Assembly (NCBI RefSeq): GCF_019599275.1
Contig: NZ_JAHZTD010000002.1
Span: 62,001 to 126,000, forward strand
Direction of reading: 5' to 3'
Length of the DNA: 64,000 nucleotides
From: Hymenobacter sp. HSC-4F20
Lineage (GTDB): Bacteria; Bacteroidota; Bacteroidia; Cytophagales; Hymenobacteraceae
The notes below the pieces were generated by a model. The model was not told the origin of the DNA and did not search any database. It was given only the letters and a program-made list of their open reading frames with translations. Of the stretch, positions 9,549 to 19,491 are shown in pieces; position 1 is the stretch's first letter; each line of letters starts with the position of its first letter. The position numbers and the translations under genes were made by a program.

Positions 9549-9584
9549 AAAAGCGCCCGGTTGCTTTGGCAGCCGGGCGCTTTT
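9549..9584 (+). terminator. Rho-independent terminator after rplI
   Basis: A 16-bp stem (9549-9564 with 9569-9584, one G-T pair) and a TTTG loop. The core is GCGCCCGG/CCGGGCGC and the 3' arm ends in TTTT. Confidence 0.9.
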
Positions 9585-9735
9585 ACTTATATACGCGCTG
9601 TTCGGGTAGTACATTGGGCAACTACGCCGTGAGACAACGGAGCTTGACAGAGAGAAACATATCAGGCTTTTACTTGCGTATAGCTAGTTTCTACTTATCC
9701 GTTTTACCCTCCTGCCATCCCGCTTCCCTACCCCT

Positions 9736-9743
9736 TATGTTTG
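9736..9743 (+). promoter_or_regulatory. -7 promoter element for the GSCFA-domain gene
   Basis: TATGTTTG fits TAnnTTTG and lies 64 bp before the chosen ATG at 9808. There is no clear -33 element at the expected distance. The interval 9585-9807 shows nothing else supportable. Confidence 0.5.
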
Positions 9744-9807
9744 GCTGAACGCGGGATGTTGAGTAGGTTGCTTGTCCGTTGGCCTGCCAAAGGCCGTATT
9801 AATAGAA

Positions 9808-12162
9808 ATGTTTCGTACTGAACTACCGCTTACGCCCTATCCGCAACAGTTGCCGCTTTCGGCGCGGATACTGACGCTAGGCTCTTGCTTTTCCGATTCC
9901 ATCGGTTCGCGCCTGCTCGATTTTAAAGTCGCTGCGCTGGTAAATCCTTTCGGAACCGTTTTCAACCCCATTTCGGCTTGTAAGCTGCTGCGTGCTGCCG
10001 CCGGAGAAGATACAGATTGGCAGCAGCACGTAGTGGAGGCTCGTGGCCGCTGGCAGAGCTACGATTTACACGCCGAGGTAGGCGCTGATAACCCGGTAGA
10101 GCTGCTGCAACGCATTCAGACGCTTACCCGGGAAGCAGGCGTGTTTCTGGCAACTGCCGATGCGGTAGTCCTGACCTTAGGCACAGCCTACGCTTACCGG
10201 CTGCGCGAAACCGACGAAATCATCAGCAACTGCCACAAAATTCCGGCGGAAAAGTTCAGCAAGGAATTGCTAACGGCCGACGAGATTATTGCAGCCGTAG
10301 CCGAAACGCACGCGTATCTGCGGCGCATTAACCCTCGGCTGCGCTTTATCCTGACAGTGAGCCCCGTTCGGCACGTAAAGGAAACACTGGTGCTAAACTC
10401 GGCAAGTAAGGCCATGCTGCGGGTAGCTTGCCATTACCTGAGCGAACTGTTGCCCGATGTATCGTACTTCCCAGCCTACGAGCTGCTGATTGACGACCTG
10501 CGCGACTATCGGTTTTACGCCTCTGATATGCTACACCCGTCGGAAGTAGCTGAAAATTACATTTGGGAGCGGTTTACGCGCACATATTTTGATGCGGGGT
10601 TTGGGCGCTTTAAGAAGGAGTGGGAAGGTATTCGTCTCGCCCTGAACCACCGCCCGTTGTACGCTGCGGCCACTGAGCACCGGCAATTCTTGGAAAGTAC
10701 GCTGGAGCGGCTGCACAAAATCAGCCAGCAGGTGGATGTTCGCATGGAACTGCTGCACGTGGAGCGTGAATTGGCAGCGTTGCCTCTTCCCCCTCCCCCA
10801 CCCGAGCCAGAGGAGTACGATGACGAAGAGGAGCGCATTGACATTGGTAGTTCCGCAGACGCAGCTGACTCGTCGGCTGCGGTTCTCGTGGGTGCTGGGG
10901 CTGGGTTGCTGGTAGAACTAGAGCAGGATGTGGAGGAAGAGACTACGGAGGAAGAAATTTCCGCTGAATCAGCCTATGAGCACGCTTACACAGCCTCTTT
11001 AGCTGATACTTCCGAGGAGGAAGACGAAACCGACACAGATGAAGCTACTGGTTCCAGCGCCGACAGAGATGAGGAACCGGCACGCAAGAAAAAGCGGCGC
11101 TCCCGGGGCGGGGCCAAGCGAACCAAGCGCAAGCACGCACGCTTGGCAGCCGAGGCCGCTGGCTTAACACCTACTGCAACTGAGACTCCGGCCGACGAGC
11201 TGACAGCCACACCCGCGCCGGAATCACCTGCTGAGGCGGAGATAATCTACGTCACCGAAAACGAGCTCCGGCGTCCCTCAGTAAGCCCGGCGCCGGTTAC
11301 CGAATCCGAAGCAGCGGAGCAGCCTATCCCGGATGTTGCCGCGGCAACAGCTGTTATCAGTTCAGACGAAGCTGCTCAGGCTACAGCAGCGCCAGCCCGG
11401 CGGAACCGTAATAAACGTCGGGAGCCGCGAGCTGAGCGTCCCGTGCGACCAGCCCGCAAGCCTCTGTATGCCGCTGAGGATACACAGCCTAACGATGAGT
11501 CTACTACAGTAGTACCCGCCGAGGTTGTAGATGAACCAACTCAACCAGAGCTAGCTGTTGTTACAGCTTCTACCCCGGTGGAAGCCGAGCAATCCGGCAC
11601 TGCTGAGTTGCCAGCTCCTTCAGCGACGGAAGTGGTGCCACAGCTTCCCGAAGCAACTTCCGGGGCCGCGGAAGCGCCTTTGGCCCCGCAACATGAACTT
11701 CCCGGTTCTTCCCCAACTCGGAGCGGCCGGAGCCGGCGCACGTCGTCTGCTGCTACCACCCAACGGCCCCGGCCTGCTAAAGCTGGTAAGCAAGCTTCTG
11801 CCCCAACTCCGCTGCTACCCGCGCCAGAAGCTCCGGCCGGACCACCAGAACCTATTCTACCGGTGGTAGAAGAAACGGCGGCTACCACTCCGGTCGTACC
11901 GGCTAGTCCAGCACCCAAATCCAAAAGCCGGCGCCGAGTGGCAACGCCAGTTCCGGAAGCGACACCACCACCTCCGGCAGCTAGTGCCGAGGACGCGACT
12001 TCTGCCCCGGCGGCTCCCCCGGCACGTCGGCGGGCTTCGCGTAAAGCCGCGGCTCCGGAACCGGAGCCACCAGTCGCTCCGGAGGCAGCCACTCCCCCCC
12101 GCCGGGTTCGTTCGGCCCGTCGAAAGCCGGCAACAGATTCTTCCTCTCCAGAAACCACCTAG
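9808..12162 (+). CDS. GSCFA-domain protein with a 450-residue disordered, charged C-terminal tail
   Basis: The frame opens with a TTG at 9772, but ATG 9808 ([16 protein letters not shown]) gives the conserved N-terminus directly before [15 protein letters not shown]. That stretch contains the Gly-Ser-Cys-Phe signature of the GSCFA family, an SGNH-hydrolase-like family common in Bacteroidota with no settled biochemical role. Residues 1 to about 330 are this domain (later motifs LTVSPVRH and [18 protein letters not shown], whose Asp/His fit the catalytic position). From about residue 331 the protein is Pro/Ala/Glu-rich and disordered, with basic patches ([19 protein letters not shown] near 425, [14 protein letters not shown] near 531). 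The total of 784 residues is roughly twice the usual family size. Confidence 0.85.
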   Translation: MFRTELPLTPYPQQLPLSARILTLGSCFSDSIGSRLLDFKVAALVNPFGTVFNPISACKLLRAAAGEDTDWQQHVVEARGRWQSYDLHAEVGADNPVELLQRIQTLTREAGVFLATADAVVLTLGTAYAYRLRETDEIISNCHKIPAEKFSKELLTADEIIAAVAETHAYLRRINPRLRFILTVSPVRHVKETLVLNSASKAMLRVACHYLSELLPDVSYFPAYELLIDDLRDYRFYASDMLHPSEVAENYIWERFTRTYFDAGFGRFKKEWEGIRLALNHRPLYAAATEHRQFLESTLERLHKISQQVDVRMELLHVERELAALPLPPPPPEPEEYDDEEERIDIGSSADAADSSAAVLVGAGAGLLVELEQDVEEETTEEEISAESAYEHAYTASLADTSEEEDETDTDEATGSSADRDEEPARKKKRRSRGGAKRTKRKHARLAAEAAGLTPTATETPADELTATPAPESPAEAEIIYVTENELRRPSVSPAPVTESEAAEQPIPDVAAATAVISSDEAAQATAAPARRNRNKRREPRAERPVRPARKPLYAAEDTQPNDESTTVVPAEVVDEPTQPELAVVTASTPVEAEQSGTAELPAPSATEVVPQLPEATSGAAEAPLAPQHELPGSSPTRSGRSRRTSSAATTQRPRPAKAGKQASAPTPLLPAPEAPAGPPEPILPVVEETAATTPVVPASPAPKSKSRRRVATPVPEATPPPPAASAEDATSAPAAPPARRRASRKAAAPEPEPPVAPEAATPPRRVRSARRKPATDSSSPETT

Positions 12163-12165
12163 TTC

Positions 12166-12193
12166 AAAACCCGGCCCCCAGGTGCCGGGTTTT
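12166..12193 (+). terminator. Rho-independent terminator after the GSCFA gene
   Basis: A 10-bp stem AAAACCCGGC/GCCGGGTTTT (12166-12175 with 12184-12193), an 8-nt loop, then TTTCTTTTT-like T-rich sequence. It starts 4 bp after the stop codon. Confidence 0.85.
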
Positions 12194-12262
12194 CTTTTTA
12201 CTTGCGGTAAGCCGTTCACTTTGTGGCCCGCTCTCCTTTTCTACCTCCATTTACCCTCGTCC

Positions 12263-14326
12263 ATGGACCGCCGCCCGAACCGCTTGGCTCAGGAAACCAG
12301 CCCCTACCTGCTGCAACACGCTTATAACCCGGTTGATTGGTATCCCTGGGGGGAGGAGGCTTTGCAGCAGGCCCAGACTACACAAAAACCGATTCTGGTA
12401 AGCATTGGGTACGCCGCCTGCCACTGGTGCCACGTAATGGAGCGGGAGTCGTTCGAGAATCCGCAGGTAGCTGCCGTAATGAACGCGCATTTTGTGTGCA
12501 TCAAAGTTGACCGGGAAGAGCGGCCTGATGTAGACCACGTATACCTGCAGGCTGTACACGCCATGGGCGTACAAGGAGGCTGGCCGCTGAATGTGTTCCT
12601 GACGCCTGAGGCCAAGCCGTTTTACGGCGGCACTTACTTCTCCCCGGGTAACTGGCTGCAGCTGCTCACGAGCATTGGGCAGGGCTTCGCCGGCGAGTAC
12701 CGGGCGGAATTACATGCTTCCGCTGAGCAGTTCACCCGCGTACTGCAAGCCAGTGAGCTAGAGAAATATCGGGTGGCTGATACAGCCGCGGGTGTATCGG
12801 ATGAGGAGTTTAAGCTTTTGGTTTATACCCTTGCCGCTGCATTCGACCGGACTTTGGGTGGGCTAAATCGGGCGCCGAAATTTCCGACGCCCAGTATCTG
12901 GCGCTTTTTGCTGCACGCGCATGCCCTGAGCCAGAGCCCTACCCTGCTTACGCAGCTTACCCTGACGCTGCGCCATATGGCTTGGGGCGGGCTGTATGAC
13001 CAAGTGGGCGGTGGGTTTGCTCGCTACTCCGTGGATGCGGAATGGCATGTGCCTCACTTCGAGAAAATGCTCTACGACAATGGGCAGCTTCTAAGTCTTT
13101 ATGCCGAGGCTTTCCAGGTTACCGGCGAGAAGCTCTACCACCAGGTGCTTTACGATACCGTCGGGTTTCTGCGCCGGGAGCTATTGAGTCCAACGGGCGG
13201 ATTCTACTCCTCATTGGACGCAGATAGTGAAGGCGAGGAGGGCCTGTTCTACGTCTGGACCCTGGACGAGCTGCGCGACGTGCTAGGGCCTGACCTGGAA
13301 CTGGCAGCGGCGTACTACGGCTGCACGGCGGCCGGCAACTGGGAGCACGGCCGCAATATTCTGCAGCGGAGCGCCTCCGACGAGGAATTTGCCCGTCAGC
13401 ACGAACTTACACCGGCGGAAGTGGAAGAGGTAGCACGAGAGTGGCAACTGAAATTGCTGGCGGCCCGCGCGGCCCGGCCTCGCCCGGCCCTCGACGATAA
13501 GATCCTCACGGGCTGGAATGCGCTGGCCTTACAGGGCCTCCTGGACGCTTACCGTGCGTGCGCGGAACCGCAGTTCCTGGAATTGGCCCTGCAGACGGCA
13601 GCATTTATCCGAGATAAGCTCACCAGCGCGCGGTATTCCTCGCAAGGGTCCTGGCTCGGCTTACTGCGCAGCTTCAAGAACGAACGCGCTACCATTGACG
13701 GCTTTCTGGAAGATTATGCCTTGGTTATCCAAGCCTACCTCAGCCTCTACGAAGCAACTTTCGCAGAGGAATGGCTGCAGCTGGCCGCCCAGCTCACGGA
13801 AACCACCCTTGCTCATTTCTTCGACCCAAACGAAAACTTGTTTTTTTTCACGGCGGCCGCTCCCGGGGGCAACACCCAGGGCAGCCAGCTTATAACCCGT
13901 CCTAAAGAGCTACTCGATAACGTTGTTCCTGCTTCCAACTCCGTGATGGCGCACAACCTGCACCGTTTGGGGCTGCATCTGGAAAGTACCCGTTACCTGG
14001 ACCTCGCCGCCACTATGCTTCGCCAGGTGCAGGGCCTGGTGCTAGAGTCGCCGCAGAGTATGGCGAACTGGGCCCGCCTGTACACGACACTGCTACGGCC
14101 CACGGCCGAGGTAGCCATTGTAGGACCTGACGCCGAAGCTTTTCGCCAGGAACTGAGCCGCCATTATTTGCCCAATACGGTACTGGCTGGTACTGTGGCT
14201 GCTAGTCCACTACCGCTGCTGCAAGGGCGCTTAGCCCGGAACGGACACACCACTATCTATGTCTGCTTTAACCGGGCCTGCCAACAGCCGGTGCACTCCG
14301 TAGCAGAAGCGCTAGCTCAGCTTTAG
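12263..14326 (+). CDS. Thioredoxin-domain protein of the DUF255 / YyaL (SSP411) family
   Basis: The frame extends upstream into the GSCFA gene, but ATG 12263 gives [29 protein letters not shown], the canonical start of this family, and a 687-residue protein of usual length. The N-terminal thioredoxin-like domain carries CHWC (residues about 52-55, in [15 protein letters not shown]). It is followed by [11 protein letters not shown] and GGTYF motifs, then an alpha/alpha-barrel domain resembling six-hairpin glycosidases ([33 protein letters not shown]). The physiological substrate is unknown for most members. A terminator separates it from the upstream gene. Confidence 0.93.
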   Translation: MDRRPNRLAQETSPYLLQHAYNPVDWYPWGEEALQQAQTTQKPILVSIGYAACHWCHVMERESFENPQVAAVMNAHFVCIKVDREERPDVDHVYLQAVHAMGVQGGWPLNVFLTPEAKPFYGGTYFSPGNWLQLLTSIGQGFAGEYRAELHASAEQFTRVLQASELEKYRVADTAAGVSDEEFKLLVYTLAAAFDRTLGGLNRAPKFPTPSIWRFLLHAHALSQSPTLLTQLTLTLRHMAWGGLYDQVGGGFARYSVDAEWHVPHFEKMLYDNGQLLSLYAEAFQVTGEKLYHQVLYDTVGFLRRELLSPTGGFYSSLDADSEGEEGLFYVWTLDELRDVLGPDLELAAAYYGCTAAGNWEHGRNILQRSASDEEFARQHELTPAEVEEVAREWQLKLLAARAARPRPALDDKILTGWNALALQGLLDAYRACAEPQFLELALQTAAFIRDKLTSARYSSQGSWLGLLRSFKNERATIDGFLEDYALVIQAYLSLYEATFAEEWLQLAAQLTETTLAHFFDPNENLFFFTAAAPGGNTQGSQLITRPKELLDNVVPASNSVMAHNLHRLGLHLESTRYLDLAATMLRQVQGLVLESPQSMANWARLYTTLLRPTAEVAIVGPDAEAFRQELSRHYLPNTVLAGTVAASPLPLLQGRLARNGHTTIYVCFNRACQQPVHSVAEALAQL

Positions 14327-14396
14327 CACTGGCGCAGTGGCCGGAACCGACCGCCGGTGTGTTATCTTTACCTTCCGCTTCCAGTCTGATTTCCCC

Positions 14397-16943
14397 TTGA
14401 GCCTTCCGTTTGACTTTGTGCAGCCCCAGCCGGAACCCGCCGCGGACCGCATTACGCTGTTTGCCGACGTGATTCTGCCGCTACCGTTGCCCAAGCTGTA
14501 TACCTACCGCGTCCCCTTCGAGCTAAATGACCAAGTGGTGATAGGGGGCCGGGTGATTGTGCAGTTCGGGGCTAAGCGGACGCTGAGCTGCATTGTGGCC
14601 GCCGTGCACGAAACGCCGCCCAAGGAATATCAAGCCAAGTATATTCTGGAGTTTATCGACGATGCGCCCGTCGTCACGCAGCCCCAGCTAAAGCTTTTTC
14701 GCTGGATAGCCGATTACTACCTCTGTACCCTGGGCGAGGTAATCAATGCGGCCTTGCCGTCGGCGCTTAAGCTCAGCTCGGAGAGCCGGGTACAGCTGCA
14801 CCCAGCCTTTGCTGCAGAGACTACCCCCTACCCCCTCAACGAGCAAGAGCAAAAGATTGTAGATGCCCTGCGCGCCGGTGAAGAGGGCAAGTCCCTGACC
14901 TTTACCGACGTGGGCGACCTGCTGGGCATTGCTTCCTTCCATAAGTACATTAAGTCATTGATGCAGAAGGACGTAGTATTTCTATTTGAGCACTTGCAGG
15001 ACAAGTACTCGCCCAAAGTGGTGAAGAAGGTACGCCTGGCGCATCATCTGGTAGCGGAGGCAGCACTGGAGCAGCTGTTTGCCCAGTTAGCCTCCAAGGC
15101 CAAGCAGCTCGACGTGCTTATGCGTTACCTGCAGCGAGTGCCCGTGTATCAGAATGAGCACGCCAACCAGAAGGGTATAGAAAAGGCTGCCCTGACCAGC
15201 GCGCCCCACCTCTCTCCTTCCGCCGTCAATACGCTCATCAAGAACGGCATCCTGGAGCAGTTTGACACCATCGTGTCGCGCTTTCCACTGGACGAGGACG
15301 ACGCAGAGGCTAAAATCCACTTCACCCTGAGCGAAGCTCAACAGGATGCCCGCAACAGCATCATGCAGCAGTTCCAGACCCAGGACATTGTGTTGCTGCA
15401 CGGGGTGACGGGGGCGGGCAAAACTGAAATCTACATTGACCTGATTAAGCAGGCTCTCGACGGCGGGGGGCAAGTGCTATACCTGCTGCCGGAAATTGCC
15501 CTCACGGCCCAGATTGTGACCCGTCTGATGCGCGTGTTCGGCTCCCGCCTGGGCGTGTACCACTCCAAGTTTTCGGACAACGAGCGGGTAGAAGTGTGGA
15601 ATGGCGTGCTGTCGGGGCGCTTCCAAGTAGTAATTGGGGTGCGTTCCTCCGTTTTTCTCCCCTTCGACAACCTGGCCTTGGTAATTGTGGACGAGGAGCA
15701 CGAGTCGAGCTACAAGCAGTACGACCCAGCCCCGCGCTATAATGCCCGCGAAGTAGCCCTGATGATGGCCAACTTTCAGGGCGCCAAAACCCTGCTGGGC
15801 TCGGCTACGCCGGCCGTGGAAACCTACTACCAGACCCGCACTGGCCGCTACGGGTTGGTATCCCTGACCAAGCGTTTCGGGGAAGCTGGATTGCCGGAAG
15901 TAGAGCTGGTGGATACCCGCAAAAGCCGGGAGCAGAAAACCATGCATAACCACTTCACGCCGGAGCTGATGCAGGCCATGGAAGGAAAGCTGGCTGCCAA
16001 AGAGCAGGTGATACTGTTTCAGAATCGCCGCGGCTATGCGCCCTTCATCAACTGCCTCGACTGCGGCTGGATTCCGAAGTGTAAAAGCTGCGCCGTGAGC
16101 TTGAGCTACCACAAGCAGGCCCACGAGCTGCGCTGCCACTACTGCGGCTACCACGAGCGGATGCCAGTGCAGTGCCCCGCCTGCGGTTCTCGTAACATTA
16201 AGCCCGTTGGGTTTGGGACGGAAAAGCTGGAGGACGACCTGAAGGTGATGCTGCCCGAGGCCAACGTGCAGCGCATGGACCTGGACACTACCCGGGCCAA
16301 AAACGCCTACCAACAGATTATTTCCGATTTCGAAAAGCAGAACACCAACGTGCTGGTAGGCACCCAGATGGTGACTAAGGGCCTTGACTTTGCCAACGTA
16401 AGCCTGGTGGGTATCATCAACGCGGACAGCATCATTCACTACCCCGATTTTCGGGCGCACGAGCGGGCTTTTCAGATGTTTGTGCAGGTGAGTGGCCGCG
16501 CCGGCCGGAAGGGCAAGAAAGGGCGCGTCATCATCCAAACCGGTGACCCGGCCCAGGTTATTTTCGACAAGGTGATTCGCAACGACTATCTGGAATTCTA
16601 CGAGTACGAGATTTTGCAGCGGCGCGAACATGGCTACCCGCCCTTCATGCGCATCATCCGGCTGACGGTAAAACACATGGATGCCGTAGTGGGCGAGCGG
16701 GCCGCCATTCTGCTTACCCAGGAGTTAGTAGACCGCCTCGGCCGCGAGGCCGTACTAGGCCCCGAAGCACCCTACATTTTCCGCATCCGCAACTTCTACC
16801 TCCAGGAAATTACCATCAAGCTCAGTCGGGAGCATACTGTACTCCGGTCGGCCAAAGCGGACATCCTCGAAGCCATGGACATCGTGCGCGACCAGAAGGA
16901 ATTCAAGCAGGTGCGTATCGCCGCCGACGTGGACCCCATGTAA
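14397..16943 (+). CDS. priA: Primosomal replication restart helicase PriA
   Basis: The open frame begins at GTG 14337, but a TATCTTTA promoter-like box sits at 14363-14370, so TTG 14397 (MSLPFDFVQPQ, 848 aa) is my preferred start; this is uncertain. The 3'BD-type N-terminal domain begins ITLFADVILPLPLPKLYTYRVP. The helicase core has Walker A GVTGAGKTEIY (about residue 336), Walker B DEEHE (about 431) and GSATPA. The zinc-binding insert has eight Cys (CLDCGW, CKSC, CHYCGY, CPACGS; about 551-600). The C-terminal helicase motifs GTQMVTKGLDF and QVSGRAGR follow. PriA reloads the replisome at stalled forks. No zinc ligand is missing. Confidence 0.95.
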   Translation: MSLPFDFVQPQPEPAADRITLFADVILPLPLPKLYTYRVPFELNDQVVIGGRVIVQFGAKRTLSCIVAAVHETPPKEYQAKYILEFIDDAPVVTQPQLKLFRWIADYYLCTLGEVINAALPSALKLSSESRVQLHPAFAAETTPYPLNEQEQKIVDALRAGEEGKSLTFTDVGDLLGIASFHKYIKSLMQKDVVFLFEHLQDKYSPKVVKKVRLAHHLVAEAALEQLFAQLASKAKQLDVLMRYLQRVPVYQNEHANQKGIEKAALTSAPHLSPSAVNTLIKNGILEQFDTIVSRFPLDEDDAEAKIHFTLSEAQQDARNSIMQQFQTQDIVLLHGVTGAGKTEIYIDLIKQALDGGGQVLYLLPEIALTAQIVTRLMRVFGSRLGVYHSKFSDNERVEVWNGVLSGRFQVVIGVRSSVFLPFDNLALVIVDEEHESSYKQYDPAPRYNAREVALMMANFQGAKTLLGSATPAVETYYQTRTGRYGLVSLTKRFGEAGLPEVELVDTRKSREQKTMHNHFTPELMQAMEGKLAAKEQVILFQNRRGYAPFINCLDCGWIPKCKSCAVSLSYHKQAHELRCHYCGYHERMPVQCPACGSRNIKPVGFGTEKLEDDLKVMLPEANVQRMDLDTTRAKNAYQQIISDFEKQNTNVLVGTQMVTKGLDFANVSLVGIINADSIIHYPDFRAHERAFQMFVQVSGRAGRKGKKGRVIIQTGDPAQVIFDKVIRNDYLEFYEYEILQRREHGYPPFMRIIRLTVKHMDAVVGERAAILLTQELVDRLGREAVLGPEAPYIFRIRNFYLQEITIKLSREHTVLRSAKADILEAMDIVRDQKEFKQVRIAADVDPM

Positions 16944-16983
16944 CACCAAGCTAGTCGGTGGTACAGCAGAGAAGTAGTGCCAC

Positions 16984-17727
16984 TTAGGAACCCATGTAGC
17001 GCACTACTCCCACCAGGCCGGCAATAGACAGAATCAAGCCCAGAACGCCAAAGATTACAAGTAGAGAAGGCACTACCCACAGCCCCGTCAGGAGCAGCAG
17101 GATTCCGATTATCAGCAACAAGGCTGCCAGCCGCCGTTGCCGACCGCGGACGTTGCCTACTGGCTGGGCGGCCTGCTTGGCTTGTCGGCGCTGCCGAATC
17201 CGGCCGTTGGGTCCCTGGTAAAACAGGAGTATCCCCCCGCTTACTACCATGAGCAGGGCCATCACACCCAGCAGTAGACTACCCAAGCCGCTGGATGACA
17301 CTATTAGGGGAATAAGCAGCCCGCCAGCTATTAACACGGCTCCCAGCGCATTGACCTTGGTTGTTTCAGGGTCAGGCTGGACAGGTAAGCCACGAGGTTG
17401 GCGTATTTCGGGCCCAGGGCGAAGGGTATCTGGTGCAGGAGAAGCAGGAACTAAGGCAGCTCGTGGCTCTGGCGCAATTGCTTCTGTAGTACAGTGCCTA
17501 ACGGCAGCAGGCCCCCCATACCCCATAGCAGGCTTATCAGTTAGGTTGATTTCTTCCGCGTTAGCCTCCAATATGGGCAAACTAGTGGCAGAAGCACTTG
17601 CTGCAGCTACTTCCCTGTAAGTGGCGTGGTACGTTTCCGAAACGGGGCGAAAGACAGCTATCCGGCTATTCTGGCAACCAGTTAACAACCAAACTAACAA
17701 CCCAATGCCTATACAAAAAAAGCGCAT
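16984..17727 (-). CDS. Putative lipoprotein with C-terminal membrane helices (unknown function)
   Basis: I do not recognise a named family. The 247-residue protein begins with a lipoprotein signal (lipobox LTGC, Cys at about 18), followed by NSRIAVFRPVSETYHATYRE. A Pro/Ala-rich stretch (about 60-125) comes next, then two hydrophobic hairpins near the C-terminus (ALGAVLIAGGLLIPLIV / LLLGVMALLMVVSGGILLFY and LAALLLIIGILLLLTGLWVV / LLVIFGVLGLILSIAGLVGVV) separated by a basic loop. Its N-terminal motif and overall design match the next gene at 17826, so the two are probably paralogues. It converges with priA, 40 bp away. Confidence 0.75.
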   Translation of the reverse strand: MRFFCIGIGLLVWLLTGCQNSRIAVFRPVSETYHATYREVAAASASATSLPILEANAEEINLTDKPAMGYGGPAAVRHCTTEAIAPEPRAALVPASPAPDTLRPGPEIRQPRGLPVQPDPETTKVNALGAVLIAGGLLIPLIVSSSGLGSLLLGVMALLMVVSGGILLFYQGPNGRIRQRRQAKQAAQPVGNVRGRQRRLAALLLIIGILLLLTGLWVVPSLLVIFGVLGLILSIAGLVGVVRYMGS

Positions 17728-17772
17728 GGGCCCAATGTATTCAATATCTATAGAAACACGTAGGCCAGTACA

Positions 17773-17806
17773 AAAAAATACCCCAGCCTTGGCCGGGGTA
17801 TTTTTT
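17773..17806 (-). terminator. Terminator of the lipoprotein gene at 17826-18410
   Basis: A 12-bp stem AAAAAATACCCC/GGGGTATTTTTT (17773-17784 with 17795-17806) around a 10-nt loop. It ends 19 bp downstream of the minus-strand stop at 17826 and separates it from the related gene at 16984-17727, so the two are probably transcribed separately. Confidence 0.85.
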
Positions 17807-17825
17807 GTACGTATGGAAGAGCGGC

Positions 17826-18410
17826 TTATACCTCGTCGAGCAAGCCTAGTACGATGAATACAATACCGATGATGGCAATGATAGAACCCAACAAGCCGCT
17901 GATCAGACCCACCAGCAGACCTACCAACACCAGAATGATACCAAGCTTGATGTTGCGGCTGATAGCGTTGGCCTCTTCCGTAGAGGCTGCCTCCGACTTC
18001 TTGCTTACCTGAGCTTTGGCAGCCAGTTTATCCGCCTTCTTAGCCAGTTTAGCTACTAAGGCTTTCTGAGCCAGGTTTAGCTTAGGAGCTGACGCAGCGG
18101 CAGCCGGAGCCGTTTTGGCTGGGGCGCTGGCCACTGTTTGGCGCGGCGCTACGGGGGCCGGGGTTGCTGCTGGGGTGGGCATAGATGCCGGAGCCTCTAC
18201 TGCTACAGCTTCCGGAGCCTTGGGCGCAGCCTCTGGAGCTTCTGCGGTGGCTGGAGCCGGCGTTACCACCACTCCGCGCTGCGTGCCGTGGTAGGCCGAC
18301 GACGAGGTTTTGGGCAGCATAGCATACTCGGCGCGGTTGCAGCTCGTTAGTGCCACTGCTACGGCAGCTACAGCCGTCAGCTTGTGCAGGATTCCGGACA
18401 GGTGTTTCAT
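17826..18410 (-). CDS. Putative Ala/Pro/Lys-rich lipoprotein with C-terminal membrane hairpin (unknown function)
   Basis: ATG 18410 is chosen over the upstream frame opening because it starts the signal MKHLSGILHKLTAVAAVAVALTSC, with lipobox LTSC. The mature N-terminus NRAEYAMLPKTSSSAYHGTQRG resembles that of the protein encoded at 16984 (shared pattern Cys, then Pro, then Tyr-His-small-Thr-x-Arg). A 90-residue Ala/Pro-rich linker and a Lys/Ala helix follow, then one long hydrophobic hairpin (LGIILVLVGLLVGLISGLLGSIIAIIGIVFIVLGLL) ends the 194-residue protein. No enzymatic motif is visible. A related C-terminal hydrophobic region is frequent in small Bacteroidota proteins, but I cannot name it. 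Confidence 0.75.
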   Translation of the reverse strand: MKHLSGILHKLTAVAAVAVALTSCNRAEYAMLPKTSSSAYHGTQRGVVVTPAPATAEAPEAAPKAPEAVAVEAPASMPTPAATPAPVAPRQTVASAPAKTAPAAAASAPKLNLAQKALVAKLAKKADKLAAKAQVSKKSEAASTEEANAISRNIKLGIILVLVGLLVGLISGLLGSIIAIIGIVFIVLGLLDEV

Positions 18411-18637
18411 ACAAGAAAGGGTTAGGATGAATGGTGTGCAAACGGGACTTGTACGGGCCAAAGTAAAAAACAGAAATAAAAAGCCGGATTAATTCTGTGG
18501 TTCTGCTTGCCCTCAAAGGTCTTTCTCTCGGCTACGCAAGCACTTACTGGAGGGTTATTTTTTGTTCCCCCATGCCCCGCCGAACGGTTCCGGGCACACG
18601 AATGTTAAGGTTGCGCCGTTTATTTGCACCTGTGCAT

Positions 18638-19411
18638 ATGCCCTTTTCACTAAAGAATTTGCTGCCGGTTGGTGCAGCTGGTTTGCTGCTCGGACCCCTG
18701 GCCTGCACGCAGCCTCTCACGGAAAGCACCGCCGCTCAACTGGTGGAGCAGCAACGACGCCTGTTACCCGACACCAGCGGGTACGAGCGTCGGGCGCCCC
18801 AGGACCCCAATGGCATCAGCACTTATTACATGGGGCGCCAGATTGCCCATGTTATGGGGCATGAAGGAGCTGGCTGGCTGGAGCGTAGCGACCGGCAACA
18901 GGAGGAAGGAACGGATATTCTGCTACGGGAACTGCACCTAAAGCCCACGGATGTAGTGGCCGATATTGGCGCGGGTACAGGCTATTTCTCCTTCCGCATC
19001 AGCCCCCTAGTTCCCAAAGGCAAGGTGTTGGCCGTGGATATTCAGCCTGAAATGCTGACGGCACTGCGTGAAACGGCTGAAAAGCGGCACATCCACAACG
19101 TAATTCCCGTGCGAGGCACCACCACCAACCCCAACCTGCCGGCCCGGGGCGTGGACCTGGTGCTCATTGTAGATGCCTACCACGAGTTCGACCATCCCCG
19201 GGAAATGATGCAGGCTATTCGCAGCTCCCTTACTGCTACTGGGCGGGTGGCACTGGTAGAATACCGGGCTGAGGACCCCAAGGTCCCGATTAAGCGCATC
19301 CACAAGATGAGCGTGGCCCAGGCCCGCCGCGAAATGGCCGCCGTAGGGCTACGCCTGACCGACTCCGTCGAGACCTTACCGCAACAACACCTGCTTTTCT
19401 TCCGGAAGTAA
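18638..19411 (+). CDS. Class I SAM-dependent methyltransferase with a lipoprotein-like signal
   Basis: ATG 18638 starts MPFSLKNLLPVGAAGLLLGPLACTQ, a hydrophobic N-terminus ending in a lipobox-like LLGPLAC, giving 257 residues. The catalytic domain has motif I VADIGAGTGYFSF (about residue 108), an acidic ribose-binding residue in VLAVDIQPEM, and motif IV-like DLVLIVDAYHEFDHP. It therefore looks like a methyltransferase sent out of the cytoplasm, where SAM is not expected. Alternatively the helix may simply be an N-terminal anchor, or a start inside the frame may be used. The substrate is unknown. It ends 18 bp before a GC-rich hairpin. Confidence 0.82.
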   Translation: MPFSLKNLLPVGAAGLLLGPLACTQPLTESTAAQLVEQQRRLLPDTSGYERRAPQDPNGISTYYMGRQIAHVMGHEGAGWLERSDRQQEEGTDILLRELHLKPTDVVADIGAGTGYFSFRISPLVPKGKVLAVDIQPEMLTALRETAEKRHIHNVIPVRGTTTNPNLPARGVDLVLIVDAYHEFDHPREMMQAIRSSLTATGRVALVEYRAEDPKVPIKRIHKMSVAQARREMAAVGLRLTDSVETLPQQHLLFFRK

Positions 19412-19429
19412 GCGCTTTGCAGCCGCCGC

Positions 19430-19477
19430 AACCCGGGCGCGGGCCGATGCCAGATGGTATCAGCCCGCGCCCGGGTT
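19430..19477 (+). terminator. GC-rich perfect inverted repeat between the methyltransferase gene and queA
   Basis: Perfect 15-bp arms AACCCGGGCGCGGGC/GCCCGCGCCCGGGTT (19430-19444 and 19463-19477) with an 18-nt loop. It sits 18 bp after the methyltransferase stop and directly abuts the queA -7 element at 19478. It could be a terminator, though only a short T stretch follows, or a regulatory structure. Confidence 0.6.
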
Positions 19478-19485
19478 TATCTTTG
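19478..19485 (+). promoter_or_regulatory. -7 promoter element of queA, six bases before the ATG
   Basis: TATCTTTG fits TAnnTTTG. Only six bases (19486-19491) separate it from the queA ATG at 19492, so a start site at the normal distance would fall on or next to the A of ATG. No -33 element is recognisable because the upstream hairpin occupies that position. Confidence 0.5.
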
Positions 19486-19491
19486 CCGGCC

